DNA of 37,842 nucleotides, from contig NZ_BJMN01000065.1 in the NCBI RefSeq assembly GCF_006539185.1, positions 1-37,842 of the forward strand, read 5' to 3'. Below are positions 17,933 to 25,902 of this stretch, piece by piece (position 1 is the stretch's first letter; each line of letters begins with the position of its first letter). Under the pieces are notes generated by a model. The model ran no database searches. It was not told where the DNA came from and was given only the letters and a program-made list of their open reading frames with translations. A program made the position numbers and the translations under genes. The stretch is from Streptomyces gardneri. GTDB taxonomy: Bacteria > Actinomycetota > Actinomycetes > Streptomycetales > Streptomycetaceae.

Positions 17933-18781
17933 TCAGTCGTGGGTCAAGGAGAGGTGCGCGGCCACGGCGGCGAGCGTCTGCCAGGCCTTCTCCGGTCGGC
18001 GTGTCTCGTCCGGGTCCCCGCCGTACGGGTCGAGGACGACGGACTCGGCGCCCAGCAGCCGCAGTTGGTCGAGGTCGTCCAGGATCTGGTCGATCGTGCC
18101 CTGCCCCGCGGGCCGGTCCGCTCCGGTGCTCGGTGAGTCGGTGACCTGGAGTGCGATCCGGGGAGCCAGCGCCGGCACGGGGAGCCGCTGCTCCTCCGCG
18201 GCGGCCTTCAGCCGTTCGGCGCCCTCACGCAGCCACGGCAGGGTGCAGCGCAGCGGATGCCACGCGTCCCCGAGCCGTACGGCGCGGCGCAGCCCCGCGT
18301 CGCTGTTGCCGCCGACCCACACCGGAATCCTCCGCTCCCCGTAGTCCGCGGTGTTCGCCCACGCGTCCCGGATGCCCCGCAGGTGCTCGTCGGTCAGCCG
18401 GCCGCGGCGCTCGAAGGGGATACCGAGGGCGGCGAACTCCTCTCGCGCCCAGCCCACTCCCACGCCGAGGACCAGTCGTCCGCCGCTGAGCTGATCGAGG
18501 TTGGCCGCCATCCGGGCGGTCAGCAGCGGGTGCCGGTAGGGCGCGATGAGCACGGTCGTGCCGAGCCGGACGCGGGTGGTGAGGCCGGCCAGCCAGGAGA
18601 GGGTGGTGAACGGCTCGTAGAAGGGTGCCGGATAGCGCTCGGCGACGTCGGGTGTGACGGCGATGTGGTCCGAGACCATCAGGAGGTCGAAACCCAGGCC
18701 TTCCACGGTCCGGGCCCAGTTCCGCAGGACGCCGGGGTCGGTTCCGGGCCCGAAATTGAGGATGTTGACTCCGATCTTCAC
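17933..18781 (-). CDS. F420-dependent LLM-class oxidoreductase (TIGR03619-like)
   Basis: A 282-residue bacterial luciferase-like (TIM-barrel) oxidoreductase. Family features are GFDLLMVSDHIAV, VRLGTTVLIAPYRHP, LDQLSGGRLVLGVGVGW and PVWVGGNSDAGLRRAVRLGDAWHP. In actinobacteria such proteins usually bind F420, sometimes FMN, and reduce or oxidise varied small molecules. The GTG at 18781 begins the canonical VKIGVNIL strand. There is no ribosome binding site; instead a TAGCCT -10 element on the minus strand (plus coordinates 18789-18794) ends 7 nt upstream, which indicates a leaderless mRNA. It is divergent from an Lrp/AsnC gene that may control it and is followed by the deaminase. Substrate unknown. 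Confidence 0.9.
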   Translation of the reverse strand: MKIGVNILNFGPGTDPGVLRNWARTVEGLGFDLLMVSDHIAVTPDVAERYPAPFYEPFTTLSWLAGLTTRVRLGTTVLIAPYRHPLLTARMAANLDQLSGGRLVLGVGVGWAREEFAALGIPFERRGRLTDEHLRGIRDAWANTADYGERRIPVWVGGNSDAGLRRAVRLGDAWHPLRCTLPWLREGAERLKAAAEEQRLPVPALAPRIALQVTDSPSTGADRPAGQGTIDQILDDLDQLRLLGAESVVLDPYGGDPDETRRPEKAWQTLAAVAAHLSLTHD

Positions 18782-18788
18782 GAGGACG

Positions 18789-18794
18789 AGGCTA
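18789..18794 (-). promoter_or_regulatory. -10 element of a leaderless promoter for the LLM gene
   Basis: On the minus strand TAGCCT stands 7 nt before the GTG start, so transcription should begin at or next to the start codon. No clear -35 is visible, as is common for actinobacterial leaderless promoters. Confidence 0.55.
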
Positions 18795-18863
18795 GCCAGG
18801 CGGCAGGGGCCCGCAGAAGGGATTCCCGCCTGTTCGGAGGCCCTTCGGCCGTGGATCCGCCGG

Positions 18864-18869
18864 TAATCT
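18864..18869 (+). promoter_or_regulatory. -10 element of a leaderless promoter for the Lrp/AsnC gene
   Basis: TAATCT at 18864-18869 is followed by 6 nt and then the ATG at 18876. No Shine-Dalgarno sequence lies upstream, so the message probably starts at the A of the start codon. Together with the LLM promoter it lies in a 94-bp divergent region where Lrp-type autoregulation would be expected. Confidence 0.55.
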
Positions 18870-18875
18870 GACCCG

Positions 18876-19349
18876 ATGACCGAGAGCCTCGACGCGACGG
18901 ACTGGGCGATCCTGACGGAGGTCCAGAAGGACGGCCGGATCGCGTACACGGAGTTGGCGCGCCGGGTGAACCTGAGCGCGTCGGCGACCAAGGAGCGGGT
19001 GCGGCGCCTGGAGGCCGCCGAGGTGATCACGGGGTTCCGGGCGGAGGTGGACCTGGAGCGGACCGGATACCCCGTGCTCGCGGTGGTCCGGCTGAAGTAC
19101 CCGGGGACGCGGCACGAGCCGTTGCGCCGGCTGCTCGCCGAGCGCGCCGAGTACCTGGAGTGTCTGCGTACCACCGGGGACGACTGCTACGTCCTGAAGG
19201 TGGCGGCCACGTCGATGTCCCATCTGGAGGAGCTCGTCGACGCACTGGCCGTGTTCGGGAGTACGACCACGAACCTCGTCCTCAGCCGGACGCTGCCCTT
19301 CCGGGGACCGGCCGAGCCTCGGGCCGCCGACGCGCGTCCGACCCGGTGA
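18876..19349 (+). CDS. Lrp/AsnC family transcriptional regulator
   Basis: A 157-residue DNA-binding protein. The N-terminal winged helix (about residues 5-60) shows LDATDWAILTEVQKDGRIAY, TELARRVNLSASATKERVRRLE and GVITGF-like AEVITGFRAEVD, as in the family. The C-terminal half is an alpha/beta RAM (AsnC ligand-binding) domain with YLECLRTTGDDCYVLKVAA and MSHLEELVDAL. Such proteins form octamers, bind amino acids and regulate neighbouring metabolic genes. The divergent LLM oxidoreductase-deaminase pair and its own promoter are the probable targets. The ATG at 18876 appears to be used in a leaderless mRNA. Confidence 0.94.
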   Translation: MTESLDATDWAILTEVQKDGRIAYTELARRVNLSASATKERVRRLEAAEVITGFRAEVDLERTGYPVLAVVRLKYPGTRHEPLRRLLAERAEYLECLRTTGDDCYVLKVAATSMSHLEELVDALAVFGSTTTNLVLSRTLPFRGPAEPRAADARPTR

Positions 19350-19527
19350 GGGGCCGCCGGAGGCGTGGGGCGCGGAGGGGGCGCGCGACAGGGCGTACGC
19401 GCCCCCCATGTCCGACCGCGAGCTCCGGCGAACGGGGCAACGGACACTGGGGGCGCCCCGATCAAGATCAATAGCCTCACGTCCGGCGCGTATTCTCGCG
19501 TCTGCCGGACAGAGAGCTGACGATCCT

Positions 19528-20457
19528 GTGAAACTTCCGATGCTGCGGCGCATGGCCTGGTTCACCGCGGCGACCGCACTGCTGACGGCACTCGGCTCCG
19601 GACCGGCGGGCGCCGCCGACGAGTGGCAGAAGGTCGGCGACGACGCCCGCAGCGGTGTCAGCGGTCTCGCGTACGAGGGCCGTACCGAGGACGGGACCGC
19701 AGTGCAGGCCCTGGCCGTGCACGACAACAAGCGGTCCGGTCAGCGGCGCCTGTCCCGGATCACCGACCGGGGAGGCTCCACCACCGTCACCCCGCTCACC
19801 TGGGACGGGCCCGAGCCCGTCGACCTGGAGGCCGTCGAGGCCATCCCGGGGATGCCGGGCGAGTACCTGGCGCTCACCAGCCGCGGCATCCTCTACCGCC
19901 TGAAGGTCGCCGGCGCCACGGCGACGGTCGTCGACTACACGCCGATGCCGGCGATCGGCGAGGGCGACGACTTCGAGAGCTTCGCGGTCGTCGCGCAGAA
20001 CGGGAAGCTCGCCGCCGTGTGGGCGGACCGCGGCGCCGGCCCCGACCGTCCCGCCACCCTGTACGCCGCGCCCCTGACGTTCGCCGCCTGGGGGCAGCCG
20101 CTGTTCGGCGCGGTGACGCAGCGGCCCTACCGGTCGGCGTACCCGGTCGACACCGGGACGCGCCACATCTCCGACATCACGGTGACCGCCACCGGCCGAC
20201 TCGTCGTGGGTTCGGCGGCGGACGCCGGTGACGACGGCCCGTTCGACTCCGCGGTGAGCGAGGCCGGTCGCGTGACGATCTCGTCGGCGGGCCGGGTGAG
20301 GGTCTCGCTCGCGGCCTCCCCGACCGTGCTCGGGACGTTCCCCGGATACAAGATCGAGGCGGTGGAGTGCCTGCCCGACTCCGCGGACACCCTGCTGGGC
20401 ACCGACGACGAGAACCTCGGCGGCTACGTGCGGACCGCGTCCTACTGCGGCTCCTGA
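19528..20457 (+). CDS. Secreted protein of unknown function
   Basis: I do not recognise the family. The GTG at 19528 gives a 309-residue precursor with a clear signal peptide (MLRRMAWFTAATALL..., cleavage near GAA-DEW at about residue 30). The mature part is rich in beta-strand-like repeats of the kind LTSRGILYRLKVAG, FAVVAQNGKLAAVWADRG and ITVTATGRLVVGSAAD, suggesting a beta-propeller-like or similar all-beta fold. Two cysteines are visible near the C terminus (VECLPD and SYCGS) and could form a disulfide outside the cell. An in-frame ATG at 19540 is an alternative start. A TATTCT element about 35 bp upstream may be the -10. It is followed by a strong terminator, so it is monocistronic. Confidence 0.7.
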   Translation: MKLPMLRRMAWFTAATALLTALGSGPAGAADEWQKVGDDARSGVSGLAYEGRTEDGTAVQALAVHDNKRSGQRRLSRITDRGGSTTVTPLTWDGPEPVDLEAVEAIPGMPGEYLALTSRGILYRLKVAGATATVVDYTPMPAIGEGDDFESFAVVAQNGKLAAVWADRGAGPDRPATLYAAPLTFAAWGQPLFGAVTQRPYRSAYPVDTGTRHISDITVTATGRLVVGSAADAGDDGPFDSAVSEAGRVTISSAGRVRVSLAASPTVLGTFPGYKIEAVECLPDSADTLLGTDDENLGGYVRTASYCGS

Positions 20458-20479
20458 GCCCATGACCTCGTGACATGAC

Positions 20480-20511
20480 GGACTCCGGGGCCCTGTGGGG
20501 CTCCGGAGTCC
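20480..20511 (+). terminator. Strong hairpin terminator after the secreted protein gene
   Basis: A 14-bp stem with one G-T wobble (arms 20480-20493 and 20498-20511) closes a UGUG tetraloop. It begins 22 bp after the stop codon. A short T-run (ttt) follows. It separates this gene from the metE riboswitch transcript. Confidence 0.75.
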
Positions 20512-20536
20512 ATTTGCGTGCGGAGAGCCGGGAGGC

Positions 20537-20745
20537 CGGGTTACGCTGCCGGTGCAGCTGGTTCGCCCCGTCAGCCGGACGGGATGCGTCGTAAGAGGGA
20601 ACCCGGTGGGAATCCGGGACTGCCCCGCAGCGGTGAGCGGGAACGACCGCCGTCATCAGCACTGGGCCCGGGACGGGTCTGGGAAGCGACGGCCATTAGG
20701 TGCCCTCCTTCGTGAGGACGTGCCCGCGAGTCCGAAGACCTGCCC
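20537..20745 (+). ncRNA. Cobalamin (AdoCbl) riboswitch upstream of metE
   Basis: Conserved cobalamin-riboswitch blocks appear in order: a purine-rich AAGAGGGAACCCGGTG start of the core, GGAATCCGGGACTGCCCC, GCAGCGGTGAGCGG, a G/C-rich stem with GGGAAGCGACGGCCA, and the closing CCGAAGACCTGCC at about 20733-20743. It lies some 180 nt before the GTG of the B12-independent methionine synthase. This is the usual actinobacterial logic: when cobalamin is available, the RNA shuts off metE and MetH is used instead. The following 180 nt hold a 7-bp inverted repeat (20824-20830 with 20845-20851) that may belong to the expression platform. The exact boundaries are estimates. Confidence 0.92.
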
Positions 20746-20928
20746 GTTGCCCGCACGCGGACGATTCCGCGCGCGGACATTCCGGTGACCTCGAGGGCGG
20801 GTCGGCGTACAGAGCGAGCAGGACGACCCCGTCGCGGCATGCCGGGTCGTACCGTCCGTTCCGTCACCCCTTCGCGCCCACGTCCCGTCCCCGGGATCTC
20901 AGGGATTCATCTCGCGAAGGAGATCTCC

Positions 20929-23247
20929 GTGACCACCAAGTCCGCAGCCGCGGCAGCGCAGTCCACCCTGTACGGCTACCCCCGCCAGGGGCCCGACCGG
21001 GAACTGAAGAAGGCGGTCGAGGGCTACTGGAAGGGCCGCGTCACCGCCGACGCCCTCCGGGCCACCGCCGCCGGCCTGCGTCGTACCACCTGGCGGCAGC
21101 TCGCCGCCGCCGGTGTCGACGAGGTCCCCACCGGCGACTTCTCGTACTACGACCACGTCCTCGACACCACCGTGATGGTGGGCGCGATCCCCGAGCGGCA
21201 CCGCGCCGCCGTCGCGGTGGATCCGCTCGACGGGTACTTCGCCATGGCGCGCGGCACCCAGGACGTCGCGCCGCTGGAGATGACCAAGTGGTTCGACACC
21301 AACTACCACTACCTCGTACCGGAGTTGGGACCCGACACGGTCTTCACCGCCGACTCCTCCCGGCAGGTCGCCGCCCTCGGCGAAGCCCTGGCCGAGGGGC
21401 TCGGCGCCCGTCCCGTCCTGGTCGGACCCGTGACGTACCTGCTGCTCGCCAAGCCCGCTCCCGGCGTGGCGGCCGACTTCGATCCGCTCAGCCTCCTCGA
21501 CCGGCTGCTCCCGGTGTACGCCGAGGTCCTGGCCGACCTCAGGGCGGCGGGTGCCGAGTGGGCGCAGCTCGACGAGCCCGCCCTCGTCCAGGACCGCACC
21601 CCGGCGGAACTCGACGTCGCCGCCCGCGCCTACCGCGACCTCGGGGGGCTCACGGACCGGCCGAAGCTCCTCGTCGCCTCCTACTTCGACCGGCTCGGCG
21701 ACGCCCTGCCGGTGCTGGCGAAGGCGCCGGTCGAGGGGCTGGCCCTCGACTTCACCGAGCGGGCGGCCGCCAACCTCGACGCGCTCGCCGCCGTCGGCGG
21801 TCTGCCCGGCAAGCGGCTCGTCGCCGGAGTGGTCAACGGCCGCAACATCTGGGTCAACGACCTGACCGCGTCGCTCACGACGCTCGGCACGCTTCTCGGT
21901 CTCGCCGACCGCGTCGACGTGTCGGCTTCCTGCTCCCTGCTGCACGTCCCGCTCGACGCGACGGTCGAACGCGACGTCGATCCGCAGGTCCTGCGCTGGC
22001 TCGCCTTCGCCCGCCAGAAGACCGCCGAGATCGTCACCCTCGCGAAGGGGCTTTCGCAGGGCACCGGGGCCATCGCCGCCGAACTGGCCGCCAACCGCGC
22101 CGACCTCGCCTCGCGCGCACGTTCCCCGATCACCCACGACCCGGACGTGCGCTTCCGCGCCGCCGCCGTCTCCGCCGCCGACACCCGCCGCTCCCAGCCG
22201 TACGGCGACCGAGCCGCCGCCCAACACGCAGCCCTACGGCTGCCGTTGCTGCCCTCCACGACCATCGGTTCGTTCCCACAGACGGCGGAGCTGCGGACCG
22301 CGCGGGCCGACCTGCGGGCGGGCCGGATCGACACCGCCGGGTACGAGGAGCGCATCAGGTCGGAGATCCAGGAGGTGATCTCCTTCCAGGAGAAGACCGG
22401 CCTGGACGTCCTCGTCCACGGCGAGCCCGAACGCAACGACATGGTGCAGTACTTCGCCGAACAGCTCACGGGCTACCTGGCCACCCAGCACGGCTGGGTC
22501 CAGTCCTACGGCACCCGCTACGTCCGGCCGCCCGTCCTCGCGGGCGACATCTCCCGGCCCGAGCCGATGACGGTCCGCTGGACGACGTACGCGCAGTCCC
22601 TCACCACCAAGCCCGTCAAGGGCATGCTCACCGGACCCGTCACCATGCTCGCCTGGTCCTTCGTCCGCGACGACCAGCCCCTCGCCGACACCGCGCGGCA
22701 GGTCGCCCTCGCCCTGCGCGACGAGGTGAACGACCTGGAGGCGGCGGGCACTTCCGTCATTCAGGTGGACGAGCCGGCGCTCCGCGAGACCCTGCCCCTC
22801 CGCACCGCCGACCACGGGGACTACCTGTCCTGGGCGACGGAGGCCTTCCGCCTCACGACCGCCGGGGTGCGCCCGGAGACCCAGGTCCACACCCACATGT
22901 GCTATGCCGAGTTCGGCGACATCGTCCAGGCCATCGACGACCTCGACGCCGACGTCATCAGCCTGGAGGCCGCCCGCTCCCACATGCAGGTCGCCCGCGA
23001 GCTCGCCGCCCACGGCTACCCGCGCGAGGCGGGACCCGGCGTCTACGACATCCACTCCCCGCGCGTCCCGAGCGCCGACGAGGCCGCGGAGCTGCTCCGC
23101 ACCGGCCTCGAAGCCATCCCCGCCGAGCGGCTCTGGGTCAACCCCGACTGCGGCCTCAAGACCCGCGGCTGGCCCGAGACCCGTACCTCGCTGGAGAACC
23201 TGGTCGCGGCGGCCCGCACCGTCCGGTCCGAACTCACCACTCCGTGA
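20929..23247 (+). CDS. metE: Cobalamin-independent methionine synthase MetE
   Basis: A 772-residue cytoplasmic enzyme that transfers a methyl group from 5-methyltetrahydropteroyl-tri-glutamate to homocysteine. The N-terminal barrel begins at YGYPRQGPDRELKKAVEGYW. The C-terminal catalytic barrel shows VHGEPERNDMVQYF, LTGPVTMLAWSFVRDD, VIQVDEPALRE, HTHMCYAEFGDI and NPDCGLKTRGWPE; the His and Cys of HTHMC and the Cys of NPDCGLK are zinc ligands. Length and motif order are normal. The GTG at 20929 has AAGGAG (20917-20922) 6 nt upstream. The preceding cobalamin riboswitch implies repression by B12. It converges with the oxygenase gene, with a short inverted repeat between them. Confidence 0.97.
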   Translation: MTTKSAAAAAQSTLYGYPRQGPDRELKKAVEGYWKGRVTADALRATAAGLRRTTWRQLAAAGVDEVPTGDFSYYDHVLDTTVMVGAIPERHRAAVAVDPLDGYFAMARGTQDVAPLEMTKWFDTNYHYLVPELGPDTVFTADSSRQVAALGEALAEGLGARPVLVGPVTYLLLAKPAPGVAADFDPLSLLDRLLPVYAEVLADLRAAGAEWAQLDEPALVQDRTPAELDVAARAYRDLGGLTDRPKLLVASYFDRLGDALPVLAKAPVEGLALDFTERAAANLDALAAVGGLPGKRLVAGVVNGRNIWVNDLTASLTTLGTLLGLADRVDVSASCSLLHVPLDATVERDVDPQVLRWLAFARQKTAEIVTLAKGLSQGTGAIAAELAANRADLASRARSPITHDPDVRFRAAAVSAADTRRSQPYGDRAAAQHAALRLPLLPSTTIGSFPQTAELRTARADLRAGRIDTAGYEERIRSEIQEVISFQEKTGLDVLVHGEPERNDMVQYFAEQLTGYLATQHGWVQSYGTRYVRPPVLAGDISRPEPMTVRWTTYAQSLTTKPVKGMLTGPVTMLAWSFVRDDQPLADTARQVALALRDEVNDLEAAGTSVIQVDEPALRETLPLRTADHGDYLSWATEAFRLTTAGVRPETQVHTHMCYAEFGDIVQAIDDLDADVISLEAARSHMQVARELAAHGYPREAGPGVYDIHSPRVPSADEAAELLRTGLEAIPAERLWVNPDCGLKTRGWPETRTSLENLVAAARTVRSELTTP

Positions 23248-23248
23248 C

Positions 23249-23274
23249 GACGGCCTGACGACGAACCGGCCGTC
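23249..23274. terminator. Short convergent hairpin between metE and the oxygenase gene
   Basis: Seven-bp arms gacggcc (23249-23255) and ggccgtc (23268-23274) flank a 12-nt loop in the 25-bp gap between the convergent stop codons. The right arm touches the oxygenase stop codon. It could act in both directions, but the stem is short and no T-run follows. Confidence 0.4.
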
Positions 23275-24448
23275 ACGGGGAGACCGTGGCGGCCGGGGGT
23301 GCCCAGCGTCGGGTGCGGGCCGGGGCGGACGAGAGGCCGTAGTCCTTCCTGAGGTGCTCGGGGATGGCGTAGTGCATGACGCGGCCGCGGGTGAGGGAGG
23401 ACAGTTCGAGGACGGTGGTGAGGTGGCCGAGGCGGTCCAGTGCCCAGGCGCCGAGCGGTGAGCTGTCCTCGATGCTCTCCAGGACGCCGAGGAGGTGGGG
23501 GACGGACTTGACGAGGGTGTCCCAGCGGGTGCGGGGGACGTCCAGCCAGTCGGCGCAGGTGTCGCCGACGAGGTAGCGGATGAGCGCGGAGACGACCGGA
23601 TCGAAGAGGGTGCCCGGCACGATCTCCTCGTAGAGGTCGATCAGTTGCCGGGTCAGATGGGATCCCTCGGGGGAGGGTCCCATGTGGCGGATCATGTACA
23701 GGTCGAGGAAGCCGCGGGCCTCGTCGATCGTCTTCGGCACGGCGTCCTGGTCGACGCCCAGCATGGCGCCGACCACGCGCCACGCGTAGTAGTAGGCGTC
23801 CGCGCCCTCGGAGGTCATGTGGATGCCGAGTCGGTGGAGGCTGTCGAGGACGAGCATCGAGAAGAACATCTGCCCGCCGATCATGTCCTCCTGACAGATC
23901 GGCACCCCCAACTCTGCAGCGGGCCAACGGTTCTCGCGGGTGAGGTGGTGGCGGATGGAGGCGTGCAGCAGGCGGACCTTCTGCGCGGCGGGGATGAACC
24001 GGCTGCCGGCCTCGAAGGCGTCGGGCTGCATCAGGTAGACGGTGAACTGGCCTGTCTCCGCCATGCGCTTGGACGGGTAGCTCAGACCGTGGGTCGCCGA
24101 CAGCAGCTTCGCCACGTGCGGGACGAGGTAGCAGGCGGGCATGGAGGCGAAGGACAGCGCGGTGGAGATGTGCACGTTGTTGTCGATGAAGAACAGCCGG
24201 GCCTTCTCCATCTCCCCCCAGTCCACCCAGGACGGCGGGGTGCTCGTGGCGTGGAGGTACTCCCGGGCGACCTCGGGCAGCCCGTCCGGCAGGGGTGCGC
24301 CGGCGGTGGAGACGTACCGCATCAGGGTGTTGAACGTGCCGACCTCGCCGCGTTCGAAGAGCGTGGCGACGGTGGCGTCGGCGAGTTCGTCGCCGGATCG
24401 CCGCAGGGCGTCCATCGACGCCTCGGTCCGGGGCGTGGGAGCGGTCAT
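23273..24448 (-). CDS. Lcp/MpaB-family (DUF2236) haem oxygenase
   Basis: A 391-residue protein of the latex-clearing-protein / MpaB oxygenase family. As I recall the Lcp numbering, the conserved Arg164, Thr168 and axial haem ligand His198 are spaced 4 and 30 residues apart. Here R128, T132 (in KRMAETGQF) and H162 (in VRLLHASIR) keep exactly that spacing. The Lys next to Thr168 in Lcp is Glu131 here. Unlike Lcp there is no Tat signal, so it should be intracellular. The ATG at 24448 has AAGGAG upstream at 9 nt. An in-frame GTG at 24475 overlaps the stop codon of the preceding prenyl synthase (GTGA) but lacks a binding site. The enzyme probably acts on a polyprenyl or other hydrophobic substrate supplied by that neighbour. 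The family is well supported; the substrate is an inference. Confidence 0.85.
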   Translation of the reverse strand: MTAPTPRTEASMDALRRSGDELADATVATLFERGEVGTFNTLMRYVSTAGAPLPDGLPEVAREYLHATSTPPSWVDWGEMEKARLFFIDNNVHISTALSFASMPACYLVPHVAKLLSATHGLSYPSKRMAETGQFTVYLMQPDAFEAGSRFIPAAQKVRLLHASIRHHLTRENRWPAAELGVPICQEDMIGGQMFFSMLVLDSLHRLGIHMTSEGADAYYYAWRVVGAMLGVDQDAVPKTIDEARGFLDLYMIRHMGPSPEGSHLTRQLIDLYEEIVPGTLFDPVVSALIRYLVGDTCADWLDVPRTRWDTLVKSVPHLLGVLESIEDSSPLGAWALDRLGHLTTVLELSSLTRGRVMHYAIPEHLRKDYGLSSAPARTRRWAPPAATVSP

Positions 24449-24471
24449 GGGGCAGGACTCCTTGTTCTCCG

Positions 24472-25527
24472 TCACGAACGGCGGGCCGCCGCCGAGTGCG
24501 CCAGGGCGGTGAGCGCGGTGGCCGGCGGCGCGGACAGGTTCAGCTCGTCGAGGGCACCGAGGGCCTCCCCGACCCGCGCGGTGATCATGGCCTCGACCCG
24601 GTCGGGCGCCTTCAGCCGTCGCATCAGTGCGCGTACGGCCTCCAGGGCGTCACCGTCGGGGTCGGGGCGGCCGAGCAGCTCGCGCAGGCGCCCGCGCTCC
24701 TCGCCGTCGGCGAGCCGCCAGGTCTCCGCGAGCAGCGCGGTGGGCCGCCGGCCGTGGACGTCGTCGGCGCCCGCCTTGCCGGTGGTCTCCGGGTCCCCGA
24801 AGAGGCCGAGGAGGTCGTCCCGCAGCTGGAACGCCTCCCCGAGCGGCAGCCCGTACGCGGAGTAGCCCTCGCGCAGCCGACGGCCGGCCCCGGCCAGGGC
24901 GCCGCCGATCAACAGGGGCTGCTCGACGGTGTACTTGGCGGTCTTGTACCGGATCACCTTCAGGGAGGCAGCCGTGTCCGGGGCAGCGCCCGTGTGCAGG
25001 ATCTCCAGGCACTCTCCCGCGATCAGATCCCTGGCCAGCGCCGCCCAGAGGGGACGGGCCCGGCCGAGGTAGGCGGCCGGGACGCCGCTGGTGACGAACA
25101 GCTGGCCGGCGAGCGACATGAGCAGGTCGCCGACGAGCATGGCCAGCGACCGGGCGCCCGCGGCGGGCTGCGGATGGTGCTCCACCGCGTCGCGCAGCGC
25201 CAGGTGCGCGGTGGGGCGGCCGTGGCGCAGCGGGCTGTCGTCGATCAGGTCGTCATGGACGACGGCCGCCGCGTGCACGATCTCCATCGAGGCCGCGGCC
25301 CGCAGCAGCGCTTCGCTGTCGGGCTGCCCCACCGCGCGCCAGCCCCAGTAGCAGAACGCCGCCCGCAGCCGCTTGCCGTCCGCGACCGCCGCTTCCAGTT
25401 GTTCGGCCACCGGGGCCAGCGCGGGGTCGACCGCCGACAGCAGGTCGGCCTCCTCGGCGACGTACCGCCGGAGTACGTCGTCGACGCGCGTCTTGAAGGC
25501 GGCCGGATCCCAGCGCTCAGACGTCAC
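24472..25527 (-). CDS. Trans-polyprenyl diphosphate synthase
   Basis: A 351-residue head-to-tail prenyltransferase that condenses isopentenyl diphosphate onto an allylic diphosphate. The first Asp-rich motif is DDLID at residues 92-96 within VVHDDLIDDSPLRHGRPT, preceded by GKRLR. The second is QLRDDLLGLFGD. Small residues (Ala) at the fifth and fourth positions before the first Asp motif suggest geranylgeranyl or longer products rather than farnesyl, but this is only a rule of thumb. The GTG at 25527 lies inside the end of the upstream small gene (11-bp overlap), so translation is coupled. The downstream Lcp/MpaB-type oxygenase overlaps or nearly overlaps its stop codon. The trio looks like one operon making and oxidising an isoprenoid. 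Confidence 0.92.
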   Translation of the reverse strand: MTSERWDPAAFKTRVDDVLRRYVAEEADLLSAVDPALAPVAEQLEAAVADGKRLRAAFCYWGWRAVGQPDSEALLRAAASMEIVHAAAVVHDDLIDDSPLRHGRPTAHLALRDAVEHHPQPAAGARSLAMLVGDLLMSLAGQLFVTSGVPAAYLGRARPLWAALARDLIAGECLEILHTGAAPDTAASLKVIRYKTAKYTVEQPLLIGGALAGAGRRLREGYSAYGLPLGEAFQLRDDLLGLFGDPETTGKAGADDVHGRRPTALLAETWRLADGEERGRLRELLGRPDPDGDALEAVRALMRRLKAPDRVEAMITARVGEALGALDELNLSAPPATALTALAHSAAARRS

Positions 25528-25795
25528 GATCGGCCCGCCGGGCCAGCACGTGCCGGGCGAGGACCTCCAGGTGGGCCGGTGGCGGCGACGCGTATCTGTC
25601 GAGGACGAGGCGACCGCGGGCCTCCAGGTCCCGTTCGGCCTCCGCCGCCACCTCGGCGGCGTCCGAGCGCCTCAACAGGCCCCGGACGGCCCCGAGTCCC
25701 GTACTGAGCGTGCTCACCGCCAGGTCCGCGAGGCCCGCCGCCAGCAGCACCGCCCGCTCCTCCAGGCCCTCGCGGGATCCCGCTTCCCTCGTCAC
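25517..25795 (-). CDS. Small protein of unknown function upstream of the prenyl synthase
   Basis: A 92-residue, charged, mostly helical protein that I do not recognise. The N-terminal half is a leucine/alanine helix (LEERAVLLAAGLADLAVSTL), with VRGLLRRSDAAEVAAEAERDL next and HLEVLARHVLARRADRDV at the end. It has no signal peptide and no cysteines. It starts at GTG 25795 and its end overlaps the GTG of the polyprenyl synthase by 11 bp, which is strong evidence that it is translated. It may be an accessory or anchoring factor of the synthase; that is only a suggestion. Confidence 0.6.
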   Translation of the reverse strand: MTREAGSREGLEERAVLLAAGLADLAVSTLSTGLGAVRGLLRRSDAAEVAAEAERDLEARGRLVLDRYASPPPAHLEVLARHVLARRADRDV

Positions 25796-25861
25796 ACCGC
25801 TCCCCTGCCCGCGGCACGCCCCGGCCGCACGGTCACCGCCGCTCCTCTCCCCAGCCTTGCG

Positions 25862-25882
25862 CCGGCCCGGTGACCGGGCCGG
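25862..25882 (-). terminator. Hairpin terminator of the metal operon
   Basis: Perfect 9-bp arms ccggcccgg and ccgggccgg surround the loop tga, about 20 bp after the stop codon of the PLP enzyme gene on the minus strand. It is a very stable G/C hairpin without a T-run. It separates the metal operon from the prenyl-synthase operon read on the same strand. Confidence 0.55.
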
Positions 25883-25902
25883 GTGAACTCACCAACGAGT
25901 GA

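Noticed and set aside
24449..24475. GTG 24475 as start of the oxygenase
   Set aside because: It gives an attractive GTGA overlap but lacks a ribosome binding site, whereas ATG 24448 has AAGGAG; kept only as an alternative.
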